Shown: positions 1 to 9,428 of the stretch, piece by piece
Numbering within the stretch: the first letter of the stretch is position 1
How the letters are laid out: the number at the start of each line of letters is the position of its first letter
DNA from: Saccoglossus kowalevskii
Lineage: Eukaryota > Hemichordata > Enteropneusta > Harrimaniidae
Direction of reading: 5' to 3'
DNA: 31,252 nucleotides
NCBI RefSeq assembly: GCF_000003605.2
Contig: NW_003112484.1
Span: forward strand, 196,209-227,460
Made by a program: the position numbers and the translations under genes
The notes under the pieces: generated by a model
What the model was told of the DNA's origin: nothing
Seen by the model: only the letters and a program-made list of their open reading frames with translations
Databases searched by the model: none

Positions 1-141
1 AACAAATGAAGGCAGACAAGTACAAAGCTTCAATTTTGAGGCCCACATTGTATTTTCACTTTCATTTGACAGCCTTACTCGTGGTTTATAAAACATGACT
101 TGAACTTTGAAGCAGCATCAAAGGCAATCGTCAGGAAAATG

Positions 142-165
142 TAAATAAATAAATAAATAAATAAA
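142..165. repeat. (TAAA)n microsatellite
   Basis: About five to six tandem AAAT units. On the minus strand this reads as overlapping ATTTA pentamers, so if transcribed in a 3' UTR it would form an AU-rich element. Confidence 0.8.
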
Positions 166-197
166 AACAGACAACTTCTTCATCAGATAAGGATCTT

Positions 198-203
198 TTT
201 ATT
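198..203 (-). promoter_or_regulatory. Candidate distal poly(A) signal AATAAA
   Basis: The minus strand reads AATAAA here. About 25-45 nt downstream comes a GT/T-rich stretch (GTTGTCTGTTTTTATTT), the arrangement expected of a cleavage and polyadenylation site. It would give a 3' UTR of about 6 kb for the receptor gene. Confidence 0.3.
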
Positions 204-312
204 GCATATGCGAGAAATACCAGCCTCTTCCTTAAAAATAAATGTTATCAATTCTAAGACCCCTAAACATCATTTCTCCCTTCATAAAACTATTACCCAT
301 CATGCACTATTT

Positions 313-372
313 ATGTAAATTATATTTACATATGCAAGTACTTCACCATCATGTAAATTAGATTTACATATG
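313..372. repeat. Two tandem copies of a 19-22 bp palindrome (ATGTAAAT...ATTTACAT)
   Basis: The units ATGTAAAT-TAT-ATTTACATATG (313-334) and ATGTAAAT-TAG-ATTTACATATG (351-372) are each near-perfect palindromes, separated by 16 bp. Each arm resembles an octamer/POU site (ATGCAAAT-like). In RNA they would form short hairpins. Confidence 0.7.
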
Positions 373-1180
373 AAGCTCTTTTAGAACTCAGAATGGAGAA
401 AAGACGTTTCTTAGGAAATAGCTTCTACAAATGACATTTAAAAGTACACCACAAGAAGTCACACAAATACAAATCATAGTTTGTTTGCTGCAAAACCACC
501 AGTGACTCTCAAACATTCAAAATGAGCTCTGGATAAAAGACCCCCTAGGTTTTTGCATGATTGCATCTCAGCAATAACAAGGTTATTTTCTATTGGTTGT
601 TGCAGCCTGAATCAAATTTAATGTTGAAAATGCATACAAACTAGGGGGTCAATTGGAAGCCATCTTGGGATCTTACTATTGATAGTCTGCCAATTTTCTT
701 TCAGAACATTGTATTAAAAACTGATATACTTTTAAGTATTTTTTTTTTAAATAGTTTCCTATCACAGTTAAATCATTTATGCATGATTCTGATTGTGCCT
801 GGCATATTTACATGCACACCATAAAACAAAATAAATTAATTTCGGTTGTTGTACATTTGGCTTGGAGATGGGCAGTTTGACTGATCTCCCTTCACTGACA
901 GGCACTTTGTGGTCTTATGTGTAATACACTAAAAGAAAATCGGCAGTAGGATTATCGGAAGTTAAAAAAAAAATACAGTGCAAGGTTCCAATGAAAAATA
1001 GTACAATAATTCCCTTTTGAAACCAATCTGGTGTTAACATTGAAACATCCCATTTCCTGTACACTGAACTTCTTTTAAACAGTTGTAGTCGTTGTACGTG
1101 CAAATACGGGAGCCATATTGAACGGTTCAACGACTATGCTGATTTAAAAAGTTTCAAACTGTGTAATGGAACCTCACGCA

Positions 1181-1186
1181 TTTATT
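1181..1186 (-). promoter_or_regulatory. Candidate poly(A) signal AATAAA
   Basis: The minus strand has AATAAA followed by TGCGTGAGGTTCC, a GT-rich downstream element. It would give a 3' UTR of about 5 kb. It cannot be ranked against the other candidates from sequence alone. Confidence 0.25.
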
Positions 1187-1760
1187 TACCCCCCACAATG
1201 CACCAGTTGCAAGCTTTAAAAGTTATGAAATTGTTGTCAAATGAATTAACTGCTATCAACTATAAACTAATGCTTAATTATGAAAATCTGGGTTTCGTAG
1301 TTCAAAAAGGTATGCCTGTTTCTTTGTGTGAGAAATTTTGAATGGAAAGTAGGGAAAAAAAAGCTGAAACAAAACTGTGTACCGATCTTCGAGTCATAAC
1401 AAAATGATATGTTGCAAGTTCTGCGCTTAATTAATAAACCCCATAAAACCATGACAACCAATTCAGAATTTACATAACATTACCCATCACTCATCCTATG
1501 AAAATGTTACTTTGATTTTGTTTTCCTGTTCCATTTTGTTACCGTAGTTACCATATCAGTCTGTAATCAAGCATATTTAGGTACTCTGTATGTTTTTTTT
1601 GTTTTTTTTTTGCTTTGTATTTTTTAAATTTCTATAACGTGAAAACAAACATCTGGATACAGTGTATAGTATTGCTAGTGTTTTTGTACATTATTTAAAG
1701 AACAAGTTCTATTATCGAATCACTGAGGCAATATAACAGGAAAAAAAAAAATTACTTGAA

Positions 1761-1766
1761 TTTATT
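1761..1766 (-). promoter_or_regulatory. Candidate poly(A) signal AATAAA
   Basis: AATAAA on the minus strand is followed about 15 nt later by a run of T and then CCTGTT, a usable downstream element. It is one of several alternative 3' ends. Confidence 0.22.
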
Positions 1767-3777
1767 TGGTCTCTCCCAGAACTAAGTTCCGTAAAGTCCC
1801 TCACATGTTTTACAACCATCTAAGGTTGGTTACTATGACTACAATCAAAACATTACCATTTGAAACAAAGCTATACTGAAATATTTGTATGGTATTTGAT
1901 ACCATATTTTTGTTGCGACCTTTTATAGACAACTACAATTCAAATTTTCTAAAAATGTGAATAACCAACTACACAAAAAAAGTATTTACAAAAACTGCCT
2001 CACAGTCTTCATTGAGAGAGATAATGTAGTAGGATAATGTTATATATATATTATGCCAATATTTGCTGTTACATTTCAGAAAATACTTTTTTTTTTTATA
2101 ATATTAATGATCAGATGCAGCGTAGCTATCGATTATACAGCAAGAAATGTACACAGTCACCAGTTATAGTAACAAAATCTGTTTTCGATTTTTTGTTTTC
2201 ATCAAATCTACACAAACTGAATTTTTCATTCCTTAACAATTCTGGTTCGTTTTTGACACAATTAATTCACTTAGAATGGGTATTTGTGAGAAAAATTATC
2301 TTGGGAGAAAGAAAAAAAAAGCGACGAAAATTAAGCTTGCTTATAAGTTGTTGACCAAAATCCTGGTTGATTTTTGGGATCAGAAAAACAAACAAATTGT
2401 ACCAGATTCCTGGAATGCTACACCAGGTCAACTGAAACTGATCTTAAAACAGAAATTTTGACATTCTTACAGAAAGATGTATTTTCACAACATTTCAACA
2501 CACCTACTCCCATAAGATTGGATTCATCTATGTTACAAACAAACTTTTATCGACAAAGTCTGCAATTATCGCGTGTTTGTTACAACTATTTCCATGCTAC
2601 GCCTATATATTTGTGATTCAATATTAAAGCCACAGGAAGTACACTGAATAGTTGGGTATTCTATACAAAACGTATTATATACGCAGTTACCTGTAAACAT
2701 AGACTTCGTTAGTATTTCAGGGTATTCACTATTTCAGAGAAAAACTGTCACTATCACAAGCACAAGAGAGCACCCTTTCCCCATTAGTGAGAGCACTTTA
2801 TCCAGCAATGGTTCATTACGCTAATTATGCTCTAAAATACAAATCTCAACAATAAAGTGATTTTTTTTTTTCGGCAACTCCAAATAAATGTCAATATTAA
2901 AGACAAAATTATTCAATTTGCGAAAATTCATCTTAATGCTTTGAACACCATCAACTTTTTGTGCATTTTTATGTATTTTTGTTTCATTTTAAAACAATTT
3001 TGACCAAATTTCCAAAGGCTATGCATTTTTATCAAAATATTAAAAAAATATATCAAAAAAAAAATGATGCTGGTTCATTTTAGTGAAAAAATGACAAAAC
3101 TTGATTTGGTGTTCAAAAAAAAAGAAATAATTTGACTTCAAATTAATGCAAATGAGCATAACGAAAAATCCACTGTCTGCAGGGGAGTGAAGATAGTACC
3201 AGTAAATGAAGAACAAGGACTCCATATTCAAGTTGTGTATAGCATCAACCATTCATTTCTGGGGGGAGGTGGATAGAATAACAGGGTGAATAACTGAGCC
3301 AATTTTCAGCGGTACAATATAAAGTAAAAAACAATTTTTTTTTTTTTTATACTTTAGTGGGTGATATGAACAAAGATTGGCTCTAGTCTCCTGAAACCAG
3401 GTAATGTCTACAAAAGCTTGCCTGGTAAACTTCAATAAATCACCTACAGTAACTGAAACAATATTTAAAAAAAAAAAAATTTACAAAACTAAAATAAAGC
3501 AGCATTTTGTATGGCAGCGAAGTTAATCCAGTTAATAAAGCTCTTTCAACCCAGACTTTTGTTAATAATTTACTTTAACGTGAAATGAACAGCATCTGAA
3601 CATATCCACGGAGGAACAATTTAATAGTACCAAAGTTTTGCTTTTTGCTCATGATTTCATTAAAATGTTGTTTAATGTTTTAATGTAAATCCAATTTATG
3701 AGATGTATTTTTTTTTATATACTTTTATTACAAATTCAAGAGAAAAGAACTGACAAGAGTCTAGCTTTCTTGATCAC

Positions 3778-3797
3778 AGTTCAAGGGTCAAGGGTCA
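3778..3797 (+). promoter_or_regulatory. Triple nuclear-receptor half-site array, DR1 spacing
   Basis: AGTTCA-A-GGGTCA-A-GGGTCA: three hexamer half-sites, each separated by a single A, giving two overlapping DR1 elements. DR1 is the known response element type for HNF4, RXR and COUP-TF. It is not the DR0 preferred by GCNF. Function is inferred from sequence only. Confidence 0.5.
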
Positions 3798-4312
3798 AAT
3801 GAGGCACTGTTTTTGTTTCTGAGTAAATGGAGAAGGGTAAAGTGGTGTTATTTGGCAACAGTTTTTTGCAGTTTAGTTATATTCATTTATAAAAGATGGT
3901 AATACTTATTTCTAGTGTATTTCTTAGAGAAAAAAATATGAATTAGCGCCAACTACTTCTATAATTTGCTTATTGTGTGGCGATATACTTAAAGATGCCA
4001 CTCCACTCCCCACATGTACTCTTATTGTGAAAAAGAAATCGCAAACAAATACACCACACTGCACAACAATATTATCGCATTATTGTAATATTTTGTTCTT
4101 CTGAAGAACCATATACGCATTGAAGGGAATGTCTGGAAAATTTGATTTCCAAAATTTGAACTGTCAAACAGTGACGACAAATCTGCTAAAAAAACCAAAT
4201 TAGGTTTAATAACATGATGCTAAAAGATCCATATATATCGTGTATGTGTAAATTTAGTTGCAATAGTATGGCAGATTAATTAGCGGCAATGGATATCCCA
4301 GATAATGTTTTC

Positions 4313-4417
4313 GCTCTATTAGTAGCGCATACGCTTACTCAAGTTACAGCGTTCAACCAATACAAATTCAATTTTGGGTTTATATCCACTCTATTGGAGA
4401 TGCGCTTCTAATAGAGC
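4313..4417 (-). mobile_element. 105-bp MITE-like element with 18-bp terminal inverted repeats, copy A
   Basis: The left end GCTCTATTAGTAGCGCAT and the reverse complement of the right end (GCTCTATTAGAAGCGCAT) match at 17 of 18 positions. A diverged copy in the opposite orientation lies at 21876-21992. There is no coding capacity and no clear target-site duplication. Strand is set so that copy B is '+'. Confidence 0.75.
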
Positions 4418-4842
4418 AAATATGGTACAGTATTTTAACATAGACAAGTAATGACAAGTTTTCCACCGACTGAAATTTAACCTTGCGTTATGCATTTTAC
4501 TATTGGAAAAAATAGTAAAAGTACCAACAAAATGTGAAATTCATGGTTATTACTCGGATAAACAAGGGTAATATTTTGGAATTAAAGACTTACAGTCAAT
4601 TTTCGAGACAATGCACTTTCAACCGTTCAACTGAAGCGATAATGGTACTTGTACAGTTGGCAAAAAAAAAACACCCCCAATATATAATTATTAGAAAGTA
4701 GAATGTGCTCTTTGGTAGATGAAATTACAACAGATTATTCATCTTGAATAATAGGCAGAAAAATTGCCTTCTTCCCTTAACTAATAAAACAACATGACAA
4801 GCTTGACTCACCCCATTCTTACTTTTACAGTTTTGTCTTTAA

Positions 4843-5028
4843 CCCTCTGAACTCCACAAGTCCTATCCCCCCTCCAGCAAATTTTAACGCTACCGCTGGC
4901 AAATTTAATTTTGGACCGATTAACCTCCTTTTACTTGAACTTTAATCATAAATTTTGAAAAAATATAGAAAAATTATGCAAGTTTAATTTGTAAACTGTG
5001 ACAAGGGTTCACTTCGGTGTTTAAAGGG
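4843..5028. mobile_element. piggyBac-like MITE, 186 bp, with TTAA duplications
   Basis: The element starts CCCTCTGAACTCC and ends GGTGTTTAAAGGG. It is bounded exactly by TTAA at 4839-4842 and 5029-5032. Read inward, the two ends align over roughly 25 bp (TTAACCCTCTGAACTCC versus TTAACCCTTTAAACACC). A CCC...GGG terminus with a TTAA target duplication is the established hallmark of piggyBac-type elements. No transposase is present. Confidence 0.8.
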
Positions 5029-5453
5029 TTAACGACTTTTCCAAGATGACCACTGATATCCCAACTATCCAATTTCGGTGAACAAGGATGATTTTATGGT
5101 TTACTTTGTTGTTGTCCTGAATAAAATGGCATGGCAGACGATTTTAAGGAATAATGATAAGTCAGATTGTAACAGACGACAGATGGCATGGCAACCACAT
5201 AGCGGATAACGTATCAAATATGCCATAACATTTCATTTTCCAACATGAACTTTTAAAAAAAAAAAGTATGCCAATAATCTGATTTCCACATTAGTAAAGT
5301 TTTAAAATACAGATATTGGTATAGAATGGATAAAATTGATTGGGAAATGGTGGAAATCTTGGAACCACAATATTGATTGTTAAACATACAGTCTTACCAC
5401 AGTGAGAATGTTAAATAAATATCCAGATTATTTACAACAGCGTTTAATCTTAA

Positions 5454-5474
5454 TTTTTTTTTTTTTTTTTTTTT
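5454..5474. repeat. T21 homopolymer
   Basis: An uninterrupted run of about 21 T in the 3' flank. On the sense (minus) strand it is an A tract, which could cause internal oligo-dT priming in cDNA data. Confidence 0.85.
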
Positions 5475-6199
5475 AAATTAGTTTCACTTTTTTGCTCCAA
5501 GAAAAAATGCCATCTGTAACAAAAACAAATTGTTAGAGTTTGTGTTAAAAAACAAAACAAAAAAACTCTTTGCGACATCATCCAACTGATCAGAAACTGC
5601 GTAAACCAGTTTACACATTTGTTCAATTTTATAGAATAAAACGGTATGTACTCATTACATTTTTTAGAAATAAAGAGAAAAATGCCTTGTCCCGTCCAGC
5701 TACTAACTTTGCTATTAATACTATCTAATTTTATAGACGTTGTTGCAAAAAATTCTGTGCTCTTTGTTTTTTTTGTTTCTCCAAAATGCTGGTTGTCAAG
5801 CCAACAATGTACTTCATCAATGCCATGCAGGAATGAAAAAGGGCGCTAAACTGCCCCGGTATTCCCCTTTTCCAAAAAATTAGCTTTTTTTCACTATTAT
5901 ATATAATAAAAAAACTAAAGCTTTTTTACTAAAAATAAATTTTTTTAAAAGGGTTTCCCTTTTGTTTAGAGATTTCTGCATTGTAAAAAGAAAAGCACTA
6001 AATATCTATAAATCTCAATAAAATCAATGATAAATTTGCGATATTTTATATCAATACAAAATAAGAGCAAGCACCCAAAAAGATCAGCTGACCAATAGAT
6101 TCTCTTCCCAGCATCCATGCTTTGAATCATTCTAACTAATCCCTACATCCATGTCTAGTTGTTACCCTCGGCAACAATGGTCCTCATCCACCACTGGTT

Positions 6200-6459
6200 T
6201 TAGACCGGCGGGGGATACGGATTCTCAGGGACTTGGATGTTACAGGCATGCATAATGGCTTTGAAAAGGAGCGGCATCTGCTCCACGGGGATATCTAGCA
6301 TCTTGCTGGCTGTATAGCGTATCTCAGGAAGACACATCATCAGCTCACGGAATCGTCCGGGATGGTGTCTGCTGCGTGATTCGGTGTAGTCTTGGAATGC
6401 GTACCAGTACTGCTTGTTGATCTGCTCAATAATTTCAGGGCTTGTTATACCTTCAACAT
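6200..6459 (-). CDS. NR6A1: NR6A1/GCNF nuclear receptor, terminal coding exon (C-terminal ligand-binding domain)
   Basis: This exon supplies two bases completing an Asp codon, 85 further residues and a TAA stop at 6200-6202. The acceptor is TTCGTTCACAG|AT, and the junction reads NFLNP-D-VEGITS, which parallels NFLNQDIRGLTS of vertebrate GCNF. Hallmarks are QINKQYWYAFQDYTE, the near-diagnostic MMCLPEIRY followed by MLDIPVEQMPLLFK (helices 10-11), and the end of the domain. In vertebrate GCNF the protein stops a few residues after the helix 11-like LLFKVVLHSC. Here there is a longer, proline-rich tail, IQVPENPYPPPV. No classical acidic AF-2 helix (such as LLxEML) is present, which fits the repressor character of the family. 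Together with the upstream exon it forms an open frame of 307 residues. The identification is strong; exact orthology (NR6A1 versus a lineage-specific NR6A) is inferred. Confidence 0.93.
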
Positions 6460-6531
6460 CTGTGAACGAAAGGAGCGAAAGAGTACACATAAGTATAACT
6501 TGACAGAGTTATAGAGATGAGGCATGATCAA

Positions 6532-6603
6532 CACATTGCCTGCTGATGCAGTTTGTTACCGACTTATTTCGGCACTTCATAGAGGCTTTCCACAGGCAAT
6601 GTG
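6532..6603. mobile_element. 72-bp TTAA-flanked inverted-repeat element in the NR6A1 intron
   Basis: The ends CACATTGCCTG and CAGGCAATGTG are perfect inverted repeats. The right flank is TTAA (6604-6607) and the left flank is TCAA (6528-6531), one substitution from TTAA. The form is that of a very short piggyBac-type MITE. It lies 73 nt upstream of the terminal coding exon's acceptor. Confidence 0.65.
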
Positions 6604-7166
6604 TTAACATCACGTTTCTCGCTACCTCAAAAAAAGATTTAGCAAATTTGACAAGCTATTTTGAGGTGTTCAGATTTGTTTGGACCAATAAAAATGTTGA
6701 CAATCATTGGTCTTCGTGATCTGACATGCACGTCATCAGGCTGTGAGTTTTGAGTCACACTGACTTGACTGTGATCGGATATGCATGTGATCTGGCTGTG
6801 GTTTGACCGATATATTTTTGTCCGGATTTCACAAATTACTTGTTAACAAAAGTTTTGAAGTTGGGACATTGAATCAAATGTTAAAACTGTTGTCCATGAG
6901 AAATCAACGAATTAGTAGACTTGCGCCTCAACCTGTTCACCACCACCTTTCTTGCCCAAATTTTTCTGCACTTTTTTTCTTCAATATTTCTTGAAATGAA
7001 CCCTAATTTTGGAGCCAACAGACAAAATGTGAGTCAATTTCAAGTTTTTACTCCAAAAATTTGGCTATTTTTTTTCCAATCCTCTGAAGGAGTTTGTAAT
7101 GAAAAGAGGGAACTGGTGGTGAAATGGTAAAAGACTACAATAGACAAGCAGCCTCTCGGCTGAGAT

Positions 7167-7800
7167 AGCTCCGCTGTTAGCAATGCACATTTCAATTAAA
7201 GAACTGAAGATATCATTAGAAAATGAACAATATGTATAGTATGTATAGCAATCGGACCAAAAATGACATAAATATTCATCAAAATTAGATAATTGAAGAT
7301 ATCATCACGAAATGAACAAATCTGAGAGGTCCACATGTAGTACCTATATATGTAATATCAAAGCAATCGGACTTGCGGTTTTTAACAAGAAGTCAAAAAT
7401 ATCACTTTTTATCAAAAATTACAAAAATATTCACCAAAATTAGAGAATTGAAGATATCATCATGAAATGAACAAATCTAAGAGAGGTCCACATGTAGTAC
7501 CTATATATGTAATATCAAAGCAATCGGACTTGCGGTTTTTAACAAGAAGTCAAAAATATCACTTTTTACCAAAAATTACAAAAATATTCACCAAAATTAG
7601 AGAATTGAAGATATCATCATGAAATGAACAAATCTGAGAGAGGTCTACCCAAGGTACATATACACCAAGTATCAAAGCATTCAGACTTGTAGTTTTCAAG
7701 AAGAAGTCGAAAATGTAAAACATTGACACGGACGCCGACGGACTCCGACAGACAATCACTCATATGATAAGCTCCGCTCGACAAAGTCGACAGTGGAGCT
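7167..7800 (+). mobile_element. Pearl/Helentron-like non-autonomous element with a 156-bp tandem core
   Basis: The ends are AGCTCCGCTG and CAGTGGAGCT, inverted repeats matching at 9 of 10 positions. Inside are about three and a half direct repeats marked by AATTGAAGATATCATC at 7291, 7446 and 7603 (period 155-157 bp), with a partial unit near 7200. The 3' end is a stem-loop at 7770-7800 (AGCTCCGCTCGAC-AAA-GTCG...GGAGCT) followed by TAAAAA. A flank, tandem core of about 160 bp and 3' hairpin is the known layout of bivalve pearl elements and of Helentron-derived HINE/DINE elements. Assignment is by architecture, not by sequence match. Confidence 0.6.
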
Positions 7801-7998
7801 AAAAACAGGTTTGGTAAGTCACTCTCTTTAATCTCAATCTTTGTTAATGTGGTTCCTTTTACAACTGCAATACATTATATTCATACATATACAACATTGA
7901 TCCTCAACCTACACCATAGGATTAGGAAATCTGGTTCAAGAGCTCAATTGATTTGATCTATGATACAGTGAAAGTAAAAATCATAACAATTAACATAC

Positions 7999-8662
7999 CT
8001 GGATTGAGAAAATTTACAATTTTCATGCAGACATACTCTTCTGGGGTGATATTGAGTTGTTGAAACTTAGATGCCAATACAACCATTCGCTCCATTATCT
8101 CCATACCTTCTTGAGGGAAGTGTTTCAGCTCTTCCTCACTGGGTTGGTATCGTCGAGTCACCCGGGACAATTCGTTAAAGATCTTCCGGCGGTGGTTACA
8201 GGCGGCCGTCAGGATCAGATTCTCGTGCCAGGTTTTGCTCAGCAAGAGTGTGAAGTCTTTAATGGGCACTTCACGAAAGAATGGCAGCCGCTTCACCCAT
8301 GCCGTCTGATAGAAGAGGATCTGGTCAGCAAACTTGCAGAGAAGTTCAAAGAGTTCAGTATGCGTGATTATATGCCCGTCCGGGAAAGTAAACGGGAGTT
8401 TTAACGGTTCCTGCTGCTCGGCATACATCAACTGCTCAATGTGTTGGACGTACGTCTCGCCATCATAGCGGTTGGCCATATCAGAGTCAGAGGAAATGTT
8501 CTCTATGGTATCGGACATGGGGTTGCTAAGTGTTGGAGATGGTTGTTCAGACAATCCGTCACTTCGTGTGGGGCTGATGTTCCCGTTGATTCCTTGATAA
8601 TTCCATCCATCTTGTTCAAACTCCTCTCCACTCATGATGCGCTCAATTTCTTCTGGTGTTAA
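7999..8662 (-). CDS. NR6A1: NR6A1/GCNF nuclear receptor, penultimate coding exon (hinge and N-terminal two thirds of the ligand-binding domain)
   Basis: This exon encodes 221 codons plus one base of an orphan nuclear receptor of the NR6A (germ cell nuclear factor) family. In vertebrates these are nuclear repressors that bind DR0 elements such as AGGTCAAGGTCA. It opens with LTPEEIERIMSGEEFE, which matches the start of the GCNF hinge as I know it (EEEIERIMSGQEFE). A serine/proline-rich hinge follows (about residues 10-70, including SEQPSPTLSN). The ligand-binding domain then shows the helix 3-5 signature TAWVKRLPFFREVPIKDF and the stretch PEEYVCMKIVNFLNP. The acceptor is a long T tract ending in AATAG just before 8662, in phase 0. 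The donor is G|GTATGT at 7999/7998, leaving phase 1. A start at the ATG of MSGEEF (8635) is unlikely, because the homologous reading frame continues upstream to the acceptor. The DNA-binding domain is not in this exon. Confidence 0.93.
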
Positions 8663-8909
8663 CTATTAAAAAAAAAAAAAAAATAATAAATTAAGAATTG
8701 TATATTAGCTTTATATTTTCATTCCCCATTCCCTATAATCACTTAGAATAGACATCAACAGATCATGAAGGCTTTCATCAGTTGTAATGTTAATTCAATG
8801 AAAACAATTCCTCATTCGATAAATCTGCCAAACAAGTGACATCATCTAGTTTTAAAATACACATAACTTTTTTTTTTATTCCCAAGCATTCCCACTGAAA
8901 TATACATTA

Positions 8910-9117
8910 CTGTAGAATACTTTATTTTCGCTTGGAATTTATTTTCGCTATTTTCGCTGAAGTGATGATTCCGTGAAAATAAAATCCAGCGAATATACTT
9001 TTTTTCCTATATTTCACATTAAACTCATCAAAAATCAGTGAAAATAAATTCCATACAAAATGCTCAAAAAGCCTTTTCAGCGAAAATTAATTCCAGCGAA
9101 AATAAAGTATTCCACAG
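8910..9117 (+). mobile_element. TA-flanked terminal-inverted-repeat element, 208 bp, copy 1
   Basis: The termini CTGTAGAATACTTTATTTTC and the reverse complement CTGTGGAATACTTTATTTTC continue as inverted repeats for about 40 bp with only a few differences. TA dinucleotides flank both ends (8908-8909 and 9118-9119), as after Tc1/mariner-type insertion. There is no coding capacity. It is the best preserved of three copies in this window. Confidence 0.8.
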
Positions 9118-9378
9118 TACATGAAATGCATAGATACACTACAAACATTAAAAAATTGAAAAAATCAAAAAATGGTATTGTTACAACAAAATAAACCCAT
9201 CCACAGAATAAAATAATAATGAGCACATGGAGAAGAAAAAAAATTTTCCGGAACAAAACATTAAATATGACATTGTGAACTGGTGGGTACTAATATTTAA
9301 CTCATTAATAAATCACTGATACCGATCTCTCTCAAATCTCCGAATCAACAACTGCGCATATTGTATACCATCATTAAC

Positions 9379-9428
9379 ATGGAAACAACAAACATCTTGT
9401 TGACATGGAAACAACAAACATCTTGTTG
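9379..9428. repeat. 25-bp direct repeat, two copies
   Basis: CATGGAAACAACAAACATCT plus TGTTGA occurs twice back to back with identical sequence, so the duplication is recent or gene-converted. Confidence 0.85.

Larger units (their letters stand above)
1..6199 (-). other. 3' flank and probable 3' UTR of NR6A1
   Basis: Six kilobases of AT-rich DNA follow the stop codon without any recognisable coding exon on either strand. How much of it is transcribed as 3' UTR cannot be fixed from sequence. The nearest signal after the stop is a variant TATAAA (minus strand, 6045-6050). Canonical AATAAA hexamers occur much further out. Vertebrate NR6A1 mRNAs have long 3' UTRs, so a multi-kilobase UTR is plausible. 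Confidence 0.5.
6460..7998 (-). other. NR6A1: Intron within the NR6A1 ligand-binding-domain coding region
   Basis: The intron is 1539 bp, with GTATGT at its 5' end and a pyrimidine-rich TTCGTTCACAG at its 3' end on the minus strand. It interrupts a codon after the first base (phase 1). It holds two mobile-element-like insertions, annotated separately at 6532-6603 and 7167-7800. The rest is AT-rich with no further coding signal. Confidence 0.9.

Noticed and set aside
2037-2616. Overlapping plus-strand frames in the 3' flank
   Set aside because: Low-complexity composition (Phe, Lys and Tyr rich), no domain, no splice context; they lie in the likely antisense of a 3' UTR.
1-6199. let-7 target sites (CUACCUC) in the 3' flank, since vertebrate Nr6a1 is a known let-7 target
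   Set aside because: I saw no GAGGTAG on the plus strand in this interval; the closest is GAGGTGG near 3266, which is not a seed match.
8057-8404. 115-codon plus-strand open frame
   Set aside because: It is antisense to the well-supported NR6A1 exon and is a shadow of its codon structure. The frame at 8441-8662 is rejected for the same reason.
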